From Gimesia aquarii (GTDB lineage Bacteria > Planctomycetota > Planctomycetia > Planctomycetales > Planctomycetaceae), in the NCBI RefSeq assembly GCF_007748195.1, contig NZ_CP037920.1:3597501-3661500 (forward strand): a DNA stretch of 64,000 nt. Direction: 5' to 3'. The position numbers and the translations under genes are program-made. Below, one piece after another: positions 10,208 to 19,171 of the stretch; position 1 is the stretch's first letter, and each line of letters opens with the position of its first letter. The notes beneath the pieces were generated by a model that did not search any database, was not told the DNA's origin, and saw nothing but the letters and a program-made list of their open reading frames with translations.

Positions 10208-11620
10208 TTATTTTGCTTCCAGAACCAACCAGCGCGAGAGGATTTCAGGTGCCGCTTCTATCGTTATAGGCTGTCCGTTGATCTCAATCCCTTGCTCTTC
10301 AAAGATGGATTGTAAATGGTCCTCTTTATTCGAACCGTTTTCTTTTCTTGTTGTCACTAAAACCGTTCTCGAACGCTGAGAATGCGCCTGTGCGATTGAC
10401 GCTCCAAACTTCATTTCAGGCTTTGAATTTCCTGGTTGTAATGTTGCCAGAAAGTCCAGCAAGTATTCTAGTCCCATCGAACCGATGCCGACTTCCAAAA
10501 CTTCCAGTGACTTTCCCTGTGAAATCAAAGTCAGCTTGGTGTCGCGGCTGTTCTTTAAATGCTCTCGGCAAAGTGTTCCGACAAAGCTGACTGCCCATTC
10601 CACCCGTTCTTGCTGATTCTGATCTGCAGAGGAAGGTAAATACAAGTCCAGTCCTATGATCAAATCATAGTTTCGATTCTGCTGATATTCCTGAACCATC
10701 AATTCTCCCTGACGAGCAGAACTTCGCCAGTGAATGGCGCGCTGGCTGTCGCCAGTTCGATACTCACGAATATGGTTAAATTCATCATCGAACACACCAC
10801 GTCGATTTCGGTTTTGTTGAGCCATTTCTGCAATAGAGAAAAAGTCATCAGTCCAATGCGAACTTAATCTTCCTATTTGAGGATGAACGATGATTTCGCT
10901 ATATTCTGAAAAGACAGCACCACGTTTAACCAACCCCAGTGGATATCGTGTGGAAACTTGTAATGGGCCAAACTCGTATACTCCTCGACGCATCAACTTG
11001 GCATAATAGTGCGCTGATAACTGCTGTCTAGGCCCCACTCTGCGAAAGACGACTGAAGCTTCCAGTTGATCATCTTGGTTTGTAAAGTAATCGTTCACTT
11101 CCATCAGGTAAGCTGCAATGAGGCGTTTACTGTTTTTTAGAGTAATTTCTGCCGTAAAAGACTCACCCACCATCACCCGTTTGGGAATGATCCGCTTGAG
11201 TTGAATATTTTTTAACATACTGAATGTGATCCAACCATTTAAAACGAACGGGCCCGTCATCATCGCAAACACAAGCATCAACATATTTTCTCGAGACAGC
11301 ACCGAGCCGACGAAGAGGACCATCATCATCATTAGATAAACCATACCATCTCGCGGAAGTGAAACGCGGTTGCGTCCAATGCGTTTGACCTGGAATCGTT
11401 TTAACGTCGGGAAAACAATCAGCAGTACATGATGAAGTCCCCAGAGAAAGAGGCCTCCACTGGCAAGACGCAGGATTAACGGGAGATTATGGTGGAATCG
11501 TCCCAGTGTGCGCGGGGCTTGAAATGTATATATAAAAATAAATATGCCAATGAGCATCAAAATGAGTCCTTGGCGGCACTCAACTCGATTACTCCAAAAT
11601 TTAATTAAGATACGTTTCAT
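10208..11620 (-). CDS. DUF58 domain protein
   Basis: About 470 residues from the ATG at 11620; the frame runs upstream to a GTG at 11653 and neither start has a clear ribosome site. Two N-terminal membrane helices (LILMLIGIFIFIYTF; MVYLMMMMVLFVGSV) are followed by a beta-rich extracellular part. The DUF58 signature FNHIREYRTGDSQRAIHWRSSARQ comes next, then a von Willebrand-A-like fold with DLIIGLDLYL. In other bacteria DUF58 proteins accompany MoxR AAA ATPases and transglutaminase-like proteins in envelope-related clusters. It lies 36 bp upstream of the TgpA-like gene, probably co-transcribed. Confidence 0.87.
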   Translation of the reverse strand: MKRILIKFWSNRVECRQGLILMLIGIFIFIYTFQAPRTLGRFHHNLPLILRLASGGLFLWGLHHVLLIVFPTLKRFQVKRIGRNRVSLPRDGMVYLMMMMVLFVGSVLSRENMLMLVFAMMTGPFVLNGWITFSMLKNIQLKRIIPKRVMVGESFTAEITLKNSKRLIAAYLMEVNDYFTNQDDQLEASVVFRRVGPRQQLSAHYYAKLMRRGVYEFGPLQVSTRYPLGLVKRGAVFSEYSEIIVHPQIGRLSSHWTDDFFSIAEMAQQNRNRRGVFDDEFNHIREYRTGDSQRAIHWRSSARQGELMVQEYQQNRNYDLIIGLDLYLPSSADQNQQERVEWAVSFVGTLCREHLKNSRDTKLTLISQGKSLEVLEVGIGSMGLEYLLDFLATLQPGNSKPEMKFGASIAQAHSQRSRTVLVTTRKENGSNKEDHLQSIFEEQGIEINGQPITIEAAPEILSRWLVLEAK

Positions 11621-11798
11621 ATTTTTGAATTGATTACTGGCAGCCAGCAACACTTAAAGTCTTGAATGATTCAGGAGGGAGTGGTCGTTCCATGACACTT
11701 CTATTTTATCAGGAAGTATAGAAAGATCTATGGATAAAAATGGAAGGAAAAATCCTTTGCTTGAAGAGATAGTTTGAATAACATTCGCCAATTCCATT

Positions 11799-12338
11799 TT
11801 ACTTCAAAGCGTGTAGTCCTAAATCGTTTCGTTTTTGATTGAGGAGGGCAAACGCGCGTGGTTCTTTTTTGAGAAATTTAATTAGTTGTGATGCTGAACA
11901 TTTTAAATATTCGCTGGCTTGTTTGAGGTCAAACTGATAATAGGCAAGCGTATCCATTGCCTCAGCTAGCAACGCGGGGAAGTCATCATGTTCAGAATTG
12001 ACTTTGATTGTCCCGTTATAAATTCTCCGTTGCCATTGGTTGCTTGCTGATTTTGGAATCTCAGGTATACGGTGTTGAAGAGCCAGATTGATACGCAATC
12101 GAAATAACGCAACCGAACGGTTCCGACCTTGTTGGCGTTTTTCAGAGGCTTCACCCAGTATCTTTGTTGGGAGATGTTTAATGACCACTCCCGTTTCGAC
12201 TTTGTTACGATGCTGCCCTCCAGGTCCAGATCTTCTGACATTTTGAATTTGGCAGTCTTTCAACAACAGCTCATGATCAAGACAGGCGGGGTGTGTTTTT
12301 TCAGAGAGAGAGTTTACATCGTCAGATGATGTCATCAT
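11799..12338 (-). CDS. peptide chain release factor-like protein (stand-alone GGQ domain)
   Basis: 179 residues containing only the catalytic RF-1 domain. The GGQ tripeptide lies at residues 40-42 in RRSGPGGQHRNKVET, followed by QGRNRSVALFRLRINLA, as in RF1, RF2 and ArfB. The codon-recognition domain of true release factors is absent. The last 70 residues are helical (EYLKCSASQLIKFLKKEP) and are not the short basic tail of ArfB. A role in hydrolysing peptidyl-tRNA on stalled ribosomes is a family-based inference. It is on the same strand as the DUF58 gene but 180 bp upstream, probably a separate unit. Confidence 0.82.
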   Translation of the reverse strand: MMTSSDDVNSLSEKTHPACLDHELLLKDCQIQNVRRSGPGGQHRNKVETGVVIKHLPTKILGEASEKRQQGRNRSVALFRLRINLALQHRIPEIPKSASNQWQRRIYNGTIKVNSEHDDFPALLAEAMDTLAYYQFDLKQASEYLKCSASQLIKFLKKEPRAFALLNQKRNDLGLHALK

Positions 12339-12504
12339 GAATGAAGAGACTTTGTAAAAGAAGAGGAGAGATTTTTAAGAGTACTTCACAGAGCTGATAC
12401 AACCGATTATGATATATGAGTTATCTATTATTATAGGTCGTTTCAAATATCGACTGCCAGTAGTTTCCTGTCAGAATTAATATCACTTCAAGAACCTGAA
12501 TCTT

Positions 12505-13029
12505 ATGCTGAAATTTGTCATTAATGGGGTTGAGTTAAGACCCCCAATACTAGTTTGCTTAGCTCTTGTCTACTTAACAATTACAGGTTGTGGAAAAGCA
12601 CAGGATCCAAATAGCCGGCCTGTGACAGAATACGTACTGCAATCTGGAGGTAAAGTAATTCGAGTTTCCAGTGATCTGCCTATCGATTCTACTGCTAAGA
12701 TTCCAGAAGAAGATTTTTCGATACGAGAAATTGATCTTACCAATGCAAAAATTAAAAACATTGATATGAAAAAACTATCTGATTTGCCAAATTTGGAGTC
12801 ACTTAATTTGCATGGAACGCGATTGAATGATAAAGGTTTGGCCCTGATTACAAATTTACCAAATCTAAAATCACTGGAACTTGCTTATACTCGGGTTAGC
12901 GATGAAGAAGTGAGTAAATTGACACGTTTTCCTAAGCTAAAAAAAATCTTTCTCTATGGAACAGCTGTAAAGCCACAAACAATTGAAGATCTCAAATCAA
13001 ATCTGCGTGGGAGCGTGGTTTATAAGTAA
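12505..13029 (+). CDS. leucine-rich-repeat lipoprotein
   Basis: 174 residues. The N-terminal hydrophobic stretch ends in a lipobox (TITGC, Cys about residue 30). Three leucine-rich repeats follow: the one around LPNLESLNLHGTRLNDKGL, the one around LPNLKSLELAYTRVSDEEV, and FPKLKKIFLYGTAVKP. These resemble the short secreted LRR proteins common in planctomycetes. There is no enzymatic motif; a binding or structural role at the envelope is inferred. It converges on the sulfatase gene 34 bp downstream. Confidence 0.72.
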   Translation: MLKFVINGVELRPPILVCLALVYLTITGCGKAQDPNSRPVTEYVLQSGGKVIRVSSDLPIDSTAKIPEEDFSIREIDLTNAKIKNIDMKKLSDLPNLESLNLHGTRLNDKGLALITNLPNLKSLELAYTRVSDEEVSKLTRFPKLKKIFLYGTAVKPQTIEDLKSNLRGSVVYK

Positions 13030-13063
13030 GTGGGAATACCATCGCTGTAAATTGTCTACTAAC

Positions 13064-14470
13064 TTATTTTGCAGCAGAATTTAAAGGCTTCTGCCAGGGA
13101 ACGCTTCCATAACGTTGAATCTCGGCTCTTAATAAAGCCGACAGCTCGTTAAACTTTTTACGATTTTTATTTGCGAGGTCTTTTGTCTCAAGAGGATCCG
13201 TTTTCAAGTTGTAAAGCTCCAGAGGAGCAAAGGGGCTATTTTGCAGCAGTTTCCAATCACCGCTACGAATCGCTTCGATTGTTTTTCCGCCATATCGATT
13301 ACCTCCTTCGCGTCTACGGAAAAACCAGTGCTTTCGTAAAGAGAGTTGTGACTTTCCTTCCAGTGTGGGTAAAAAGCTGACGGCATCCAAATTGGCGGGA
13401 ACTGTGATCCCAGCAGCTTCACAGAGTGTTGGAAATAAGTCCATACTCATTGCCATAAAATCAGTTTGCGAGTGTGGTGCAATTCGATTTTTCCAGACGA
13501 TTCCGGCAGGAACTTTGAGCCCTCCTTGGTAAACACTTTGCTTCCCGTCCCGTAAGTTACCATTATTGGCACCGACGTTTACCTGGCCTCCATTATCAGA
13601 AGTGAAAACAATGATTGTATTTTCGCTGAGTCCCGTTTGATCCAAGGTTTGAATTACTTTGCCAATACCAGCGTCCAAATGCTCAATCAAAGCGACGAGC
13701 TTTGCCCGTTTCTGTGTAATGCCAGCTTCGCGCTGTGTCACCTTTTCAACCCATTCATCGGGAGGTTGAATGGGAGTATGGGGCGCATTATAGGCCAGGT
13801 AGAGAAAAAACGGTTCTGTTGTCTTTGCCTGTTGTTCCAAAAATTCACAAGTCCAATCGGTAAATAAATCGGTCGCATGCCCTTTGGGGGTGATTGTTTT
13901 CTGATTGAAACGCATGTAATTTACATTGTGCCTGCGATGGAGATAATAGTCGTCCATCATGTCTCCCAGGAAACCATGAAACGTATCAAATCCACGTTCA
14001 TTTGGCGTATTCGGTGATTCTAATCCCAAGTGCCATTTCCCAATGATTCCCGTGTGATACCCGGCTTGTTGGAAGACATTTGCCAAAGTTGGGGCTGATG
14101 GTAGAAAATATCCCCAGCTATTTTCCGGATGAGTGCGAATGACACCGGGAACTCCAACCAGATCCTGATAGTGGCCCGTTAATAAAGCAGCTCTTGTAGG
14201 GGAGCAAACCGGGCAATTCGCGTAAAAGTTTGTAAATTTCATACCACTCGCAATGAGTTTGTCGATATGCGGCGACTTTAAGTCTGAGGCTCCATAACTG
14301 CTCAGGTCCCCATATCCCAGGTCATCGACTAGAATGACAAGTACATTGGGGGAAGCTGGTTTTGTGTTTGCGTCTGCTGCGCTTGTGCTCCAGAGTAGAA
14401 CGAGTAGTAGGAAAAAAAACGCTCGCAAAGAATGGGGCACTTGCATCGGATGAGATTCTTTCTGTTTCAT
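13064..14470 (-). CDS. secreted Cys-type sulfatase (arylsulfatase family)
   Basis: 468 residues with a signal peptide (FFFLLLVLLWSTSAADA). The sulfatase motif is C89-S-P-T-R93 followed by AALLTGH; Cys89 would be converted to formylglycine. Metal-binding residues are in LVILVDDLGYGD (Asp49, Asp50) and FTSDNGG. Other family blocks are GKWHLG, PFFLYLAYNAPHTP and WKLL near the end. It should hydrolyse a sulfate ester on the cell surface or outside; the substrate cannot be read from sequence. ATG 14446 is an alternative start. The PLD-like gene ends only 20 bp upstream, so the two may be co-transcribed. Confidence 0.93.
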   Translation of the reverse strand: MKQKESHPMQVPHSLRAFFFLLLVLLWSTSAADANTKPASPNVLVILVDDLGYGDLSSYGASDLKSPHIDKLIASGMKFTNFYANCPVCSPTRAALLTGHYQDLVGVPGVIRTHPENSWGYFLPSAPTLANVFQQAGYHTGIIGKWHLGLESPNTPNERGFDTFHGFLGDMMDDYYLHRRHNVNYMRFNQKTITPKGHATDLFTDWTCEFLEQQAKTTEPFFLYLAYNAPHTPIQPPDEWVEKVTQREAGITQKRAKLVALIEHLDAGIGKVIQTLDQTGLSENTIIVFTSDNGGQVNVGANNGNLRDGKQSVYQGGLKVPAGIVWKNRIAPHSQTDFMAMSMDLFPTLCEAAGITVPANLDAVSFLPTLEGKSQLSLRKHWFFRRREGGNRYGGKTIEAIRSGDWKLLQNSPFAPLELYNLKTDPLETKDLANKNRKKFNELSALLRAEIQRYGSVPWQKPLNSAAK

Positions 14471-14490
14471 AGAACGTAGTTAGCTGCTTC

Positions 14491-15183
14491 TTATGTTGCG
14501 AAATCAGTCCATAATTTTTCAAATTCCGATTCAAACCGAATCAGCAAATCAGGGTCATTCGTAATAATCAAATTTTCGGAATTATTTTTTGAAGCACTCC
14601 GAGTCCAATTATAACTGCCCGTCAGTACCAATTGGGAATCAAATAAGGCAAATTTATGATGCATATGAAATTCCGTTTTATCAATCCTCACGGGGATACC
14701 TGACTCAGAAAGATGTTCTATGTCGGAACCCAGATCGAACGATTTATCATTATCAGAAATAACACGAATTTGGATTCCACGTTGATGCGCATCTTTGATT
14801 GCGGTTGTTACGCGGTCGTCAGTAATTGTGAAAACACAGATATCAATCTGCTTACGGGCAGAAGAAATCAATCTGCAAATTCGATGGGAACAATCATCTC
14901 CAGGGCTGAATAATGCCTCTGAACTCAGAGAGGATTCTTTTTTACCAGCATTCGACAAAATTTTCATAACTTCTTCTAACCAACTTAAACAGTCATTGTC
15001 AGAAGAACTAGCTGGTCTATACTCTCTAAAGATCTGAAATGCTTCGACGCGGATCAGGGATAAGCTCTGGTCCGTGAGTTTGATGTGGGAAAAAATTTGA
15101 TTTAACGCAGCGCGTTCGCTACGTGTCATCTTATAATCGTCGAATGTCTGTAACAGCATATTGCGGATTTGTGAACGATCCAT
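14491..15183 (-). CDS. phospholipase D-like protein with a single HKD motif
   Basis: 230 residues. The first 90 are helical and unassigned. The second part is one PLD domain: AGKQ-type start near residue 100, DICVFTITDDRVTTAIKDAHQRG, IQIRVISDND, then the HxKx4D motif at His175-Lys177-Asp182 (HHKFALFD) followed by LVLTGSYNWTRSASKNNSENL. Single-HKD members, such as Nuc and mitochondrial PLD, act as dimers on DNA/RNA or lipid. No signal peptide is seen, so it is probably cytoplasmic. The gene lies directly upstream of the sulfatase. Nuclease versus lipase activity cannot be decided. Confidence 0.83.
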   Translation of the reverse strand: MDRSQIRNMLLQTFDDYKMTRSERAALNQIFSHIKLTDQSLSLIRVEAFQIFREYRPASSSDNDCLSWLEEVMKILSNAGKKESSLSSEALFSPGDDCSHRICRLISSARKQIDICVFTITDDRVTTAIKDAHQRGIQIRVISDNDKSFDLGSDIEHLSESGIPVRIDKTEFHMHHKFALFDSQLVLTGSYNWTRSASKNNSENLIITNDPDLLIRFESEFEKLWTDFAT

Positions 15184-15295
15184 TAGTTTGCCATTGATAC
15201 TATCTAGAGAAATATGGTGCTAGGAGTTGTTAAGAATTCCATGACATGTTTCAATTCATAGTAGCGTGAATACTCTTTATGGAAAAGATACACAG

Positions 15296-16195
15296 ATGAA
15301 ACTATTGATCGCAGGCAGTTCAGGACTCGTAGGATCAGAATTATGTCGGGAGCTGGAAGCGGATTCAGCCAATGAAGTTGTACGGTTGATTCGTGAAAAG
15401 TCTTCCGATACATCAGGCAAAACAGCCATCTGGCAACCCAATCAGGATCTCCTGTCTCCGGAAGTTTTTTCGGGAGTTGAGGCTGTCATCCATCTTGGGG
15501 GAGTCAATATTGCTGATAAGCGTTGGACATCCGATGTAAAACAAGCGATCTTTAATAGCCGTGTGCAATCAACCAAGCTGCTGGCAAATACGATGGCCTC
15601 TCTCGAGACTCCTCCTTCCACGTTTTTATGTGCCTCTGCGATTGGATTTTACGGAAATCGCAGTGATGAACGACTCGATGAATCCAGCGAACGAGGTCAG
15701 GGATTTTTAGCAGATGTCTGTGACGCCTGGGAACATGCCACTCAACCTGCAGCAAGTGCGGGAATTCGTGTCATCAATATGCGATTGGGGATGATTCTAG
15801 ATAAACGGGAAGGCGCTCTGGCAAAAATGCTGACACCGTTCAAATTGGGAGCGGGAGGAAAGGTGGGGTCCGGATCACAATATTGGAGCTGGATCGCATT
15901 GCCAGATGTGATTAAAGCAATTCTGTTCTGTTTGCAAAATAAAGAAATAGAAGGTCCTGTCAATTTTGTGGCTCCCGATGAGGTCACTAATCTGGAATTC
16001 ACTAAAACACTGGGGACTGTTCTGTCGCGACCGACTGCTTTGCCAGTTCCTGCCTGGGGAATTAAAGCCCTGTTAGGCGAAATGGGACAGGAATTAATAC
16101 TAAGTAGTGCTCGAGTGACGCCACAACGGTTGCTGGATACCGGGTATGAGTTTCAATATGCTAAGTTAGAAAGTGCGTTGCGCGGCATTCTCTAA
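15296..16195 (+). CDS. TIGR01777-family SDR epimerase (YfcH-like)
   Basis: 299 residues from ATG 15296; the frame reaches a GTG at 15266, but MKLLIAGSSGLVGSEL is the usual N-terminus. The Rossmann nucleotide motif GSSGLVG is followed by VEAVIHLGGVNIADKRW and LCASAIGFYGNR, with a Tyr in the active-site region. The C-terminal half has WSWIALPDVIKAIL and PVNFVAPDEVTNLEF, characteristic of YfcH/SULA-type epimerases. These have no firmly established substrate. It diverges from the PLD gene and converges with miaB, 27 bp away. Confidence 0.88.
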   Translation: MKLLIAGSSGLVGSELCRELEADSANEVVRLIREKSSDTSGKTAIWQPNQDLLSPEVFSGVEAVIHLGGVNIADKRWTSDVKQAIFNSRVQSTKLLANTMASLETPPSTFLCASAIGFYGNRSDERLDESSERGQGFLADVCDAWEHATQPAASAGIRVINMRLGMILDKREGALAKMLTPFKLGAGGKVGSGSQYWSWIALPDVIKAILFCLQNKEIEGPVNFVAPDEVTNLEFTKTLGTVLSRPTALPVPAWGIKALLGEMGQELILSSARVTPQRLLDTGYEFQYAKLESALRGIL

Positions 16196-16222
16196 TCTCA
16201 CAACGGATTCTGATAAACTACA

Positions 16223-17764
16223 CTATTGGAGAATCGGAAGTGATGAGCCTGGATTGTGCTGATATTCTTTGGTGACAATCGAACCAATAAGCGTGGTGGG
16301 TGTGACATCAAAGACTTCAACCTGGGCTAAAGATCCTGCCAGACGTGGATTCCCGTCAAAGACGACAATTCGATCGCAGTTGGAGCGTCCCATTAACTGT
16401 TCAGCCAGCGATTCATTTGAATCTTCTGTCACTTTTTGCGCAGACTTACTTGGTCCTTCAACGAGGACTTCCACTTGTCTGCCAATGAATTCCGCATTGT
16501 CTTCTTCGCTGATTTCATTTTGTAATTTCAGCATTTCATTGTTACGACGCTTCTTGACGTCGTCTGGAATATCATCGGAAAATCGTTCGGCTGCTTTTGT
16601 GCCGGGGCGTTCACTATATTTGAAGATGAAACTGTTTTTAAACCGAAATTCGCGAATCGATTCCAGGCTTTTCTGATGTGATTCTTCTGTTTCGCCGGGA
16701 TGTCCCACAATAAAATCACTCGAGACAGAACAGCCAGGCAAAATCTCATTAATCCGTTGCATCATATCTCGATAATCTTCAACGGTATAGCCGCGCTTCA
16801 TGTATTTCAAAACGTCATTGCAACCATGTTGTAAAGGAACATGCAAATAACGAGTCGCCTTGGGGAGATCACGAATCGCTTCCAGCAGATCATTCGTCAT
16901 ATCTTTAGGATAACTGGTGACGAACTTAATACGATCAATTCCCTCAATATCATGGATGAGATAGAGTAAATCAGACAAGCGAAAGAGTTTGCCATCCTGA
17001 GTGTGTTTGTAGCTGTTAACAGTTTGCCCCAACAGAGTGACTTCTTTGACCCCCTGATCAGCCAGTACTCTGACTTCAGAAGCAATCTCTCTTGGCGAGC
17101 GACTTTGTTCGGGACCTCTTGTCGAAGGAACAACACAATACGAACAAAACTTGTCGCAACCAATCATGATTCGCACAAATGCCTGGAATGGTGAAGGTCG
17201 CATTTCGGGATCACGCAATGGGTCATAGCTTTGGAAGCTGTTTGTGATTTCTGTATGTTTTCCGTCTTTGCGTCCTAGACCAACAGCGAGTTCGCGGCTG
17301 CGTTGATTCTGACTATGATGAATTCGTGCTTTGTCAATTAAACTTGATACTTGAGCAAGCTGACCGGTTCCTACAACAAAATCAACCTGGGGCGCTTTTT
17401 GAAAAATCAGTTTCTGATCTTTCTGCGCCATACAGCCCATCACTCCGATTACTTTTTTCGGATTTTTTCGAGCTCCATACCGAAGTCTACCCAATGAGCT
17501 ATAAATCTTATGCTCAGCATGCTCTCTGACACTACATGTGTTAAAGAGGATGGTTTCTGCTTCTTTAACGTCTTTGGTCAGCTCATATCCACGTTTTCGA
17601 AGGTCTGCCACAACCAGTTCACTGTCGAGCATATTCATCTGACAGCCCACAGTTTCTATGTAAAGTTTGTGGTTATGGTCAGTCAGGACTTCTGAATCAA
17701 CTGCAGTATCGCTAACAGGGAGGGGCTCTGCTGCATGGTCATTGGTTTGATCAACGTGAGACAT
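16223..17764 (-). CDS. miaB: tRNA-2-methylthio-N6-dimethylallyladenosine synthase MiaB
   Basis: 513 residues. It methylthiolates N6-isopentenyl-A37 of tRNAs. The N-terminal UPF0004 domain carries its three cluster cysteines in TVGCQMN, LFNTCSVREHA and GVMGCMAQ. The radical SAM CxxxCxxC is CDKFCSYC, followed by VVPSTRGPEQSRSP. Blocks VTLLGQTVNSY, YLHVPLQHG and SDFIVGHPGETEE follow. A TRAM-like C-terminus (EVLVEGPSK, VVFDGNPR, IGSIV) completes it. The ATG at 17764 is used; an in-frame TTG at 17776 sits closer to a GAGAG sequence and could be the start. The long acidic N-terminal tail (about 30 residues) is an addition. Confidence 0.95.
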   Translation of the reverse strand: MSHVDQTNDHAAEPLPVSDTAVDSEVLTDHNHKLYIETVGCQMNMLDSELVVADLRKRGYELTKDVKEAETILFNTCSVREHAEHKIYSSLGRLRYGARKNPKKVIGVMGCMAQKDQKLIFQKAPQVDFVVGTGQLAQVSSLIDKARIHHSQNQRSRELAVGLGRKDGKHTEITNSFQSYDPLRDPEMRPSPFQAFVRIMIGCDKFCSYCVVPSTRGPEQSRSPREIASEVRVLADQGVKEVTLLGQTVNSYKHTQDGKLFRLSDLLYLIHDIEGIDRIKFVTSYPKDMTNDLLEAIRDLPKATRYLHVPLQHGCNDVLKYMKRGYTVEDYRDMMQRINEILPGCSVSSDFIVGHPGETEESHQKSLESIREFRFKNSFIFKYSERPGTKAAERFSDDIPDDVKKRRNNEMLKLQNEISEEDNAEFIGRQVEVLVEGPSKSAQKVTEDSNESLAEQLMGRSNCDRIVVFDGNPRLAGSLAQVEVFDVTPTTLIGSIVTKEYQHNPGSSLPILQ

Positions 17765-17856
17765 TAATGGATTCAACTACTCTCTATAAACAAAAAAACT
17801 GCGAGCAGAATGTAAAACAATCAGCCCGCATCAGATTATCCTGAAATCATAAGTGA

Positions 17857-18075
17857 CTAAGCTGCTGGTGCTTTTTGATCTGAAGGATTCGGTTTTACTT
17901 CTTGATCTGGCGAATCACTTTGAGATACTTTTTTCCCATTTTGGGATAATTCTTGTGTATACTCAAGAGCCAATTGGTGGGCGACCACTTTCTTGTGATG
18001 CGTCATTAATGAGGCCAGAGACTTCAGAGCTAAAAGTGAAGCAACGACATACAAGACCAGATTCCAGACATCCAT
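17857..18075 (-). CDS. small single-helix membrane protein
   Basis: 72 residues starting at the ATG at 18075, which has an excellent GGGAGG seven bases upstream. A membrane helix (VWNLVLYVVASLLALKSLASL) is followed by a basic/His segment (THHKKVVAHQLALEY) and a polar, Pro-rich tail. Nothing identifies a function. It lies between miaB and efp on the same strand, 280 bp downstream of the efp stop, and may be its own unit. The strong ribosome site and membrane helix make it likely real. Confidence 0.6.
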   Translation of the reverse strand: MDVWNLVLYVVASLLALKSLASLMTHHKKVVAHQLALEYTQELSQNGKKVSQSDSPDQEVKPNPSDQKAPAA

Positions 18076-18355
18076 GTCAATCCTCCCTGAGATCCATGGT
18101 GGCACAATTATCGTGATTTCAGTAATAACTTACTGTTGAAAACTCCCTTGAACTTATCGAATACAAGCTGAAACGAGGTTCATTTTGTATTTTTGCAACA
18201 CTTGAAGATAATTCAATATCATTTGAGCCAGATTCATGAAACCTACTCAAAAGAATCATAAAAAACATGGTTTTCTGCTGATTCATTCGAAAAAGAAGCA
18301 AATGAACTGGCATTTTTGCATTAATTCATTTCAAAGCCAAGCGATTTGCAAATGA

Positions 18356-18928
18356 CTATTCGCGAACACGTTCCACATAGGAACCTGTGGCGGTTTCCAC
18401 TTTAATTTTTTCACCAACATTAATAAACGCAGGCACGTTCACTGTAGCGCCCGTTTCGATGGTGGCTGGTTTTGTGACGTTTGTGGCTGTGTTTCCTTTG
18501 GCGGCAGGCTCAGTGTAGGTGACTTCAACAATCACCTGTTGTGGCGGGTCCATACCGATCAACTGATCATTCCAGAATAAGAGGCCGCAAATTGCTCCAT
18601 CCAGCAGGTATTCTGCAGCATTTCCGCATACTGATTCATCAATCGAATATTGTTCAAATGATTCATTGTCCATAAAGTGCAGACCGGTTGCATCTTTATA
18701 AAGGTATTGACCATCTCCCTTGCGGATATCAGCCTGTTCCAGGCTTTCGCCCCCACTTTTATAAGTGCGATCAAGTATGGTACCTTTGAGCAAATTTCTC
18801 AGTTTCGTACGATATAAGGCCTGACCTTTGCCCGGCTTGACAAAGTTGACTTCAATCATTTCATAAGGATCACCGTCGACGATTACCTTAATACCTTTAC
18901 GAAAATCGCCTGTACTGATTTGTGGCAT
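18356..18928 (-). CDS. efp: translation elongation factor P
   Basis: 190 residues, the usual EF-P length, from ATG 18928 (MPQISTGDFRKG). EF-P relieves ribosome stalling at proline stretches. Domain I carries the KPGKGQA loop with Lys34 at the tip, the residue that receives beta-lysine in bacteria with EpmA/EpmB. Domains II and III follow, with VEVTYTEPAAKGNTATNVTKPATIETGA and the end GEKIKVETATGSYVERV. The frame also runs upstream to an ATG at 18988, but family N-termini start at 18928. The gene diverges from the epmB homologue, which supports lysylation of Lys34. Confidence 0.97.
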   Translation of the reverse strand: MPQISTGDFRKGIKVIVDGDPYEMIEVNFVKPGKGQALYRTKLRNLLKGTILDRTYKSGGESLEQADIRKGDGQYLYKDATGLHFMDNESFEQYSIDESVCGNAAEYLLDGAICGLLFWNDQLIGMDPPQQVIVEVTYTEPAAKGNTATNVTKPATIETGATVNVPAFINVGEKIKVETATGSYVERVRE

Positions 18929-19171
18929 TGCTGAATTTCTCTGACATTGAATGTGTTGTACAAAAATACGTTTGTGTAATGTATCCAAGGGCGAAAGAAT
19001 AACATATCTTTCAACTATTGAAAACGGAGAGAGGTCGAATTGTTACTCAATTCCTGCCGCAGATTCTCTTGATTTTACGAGTAGAAACAGAATTTTTGTG
19101 ATTCAGTCAGGGTCTCAGACAGTCAGACGACTGAAATCAATCAGCTTTATCTATTGGGAATGGATCAATTT
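18929..19171. promoter_or_regulatory. divergent promoter region between efp and epmB
   Basis: This 243-bp stretch separates the divergent efp and epmB starts and must contain both promoters. I could not assign -35/-10 elements with confidence and see no strong operator palindrome. The arrangement suggests coordinated expression of the factor and its modification enzyme, which is an inference. Confidence 0.4.

Noticed and set aside
18119-18313. ORF of 64 codons on the minus strand between efp and the small membrane protein
   Set aside because: No Shine-Dalgarno and no recognisable sequence features.
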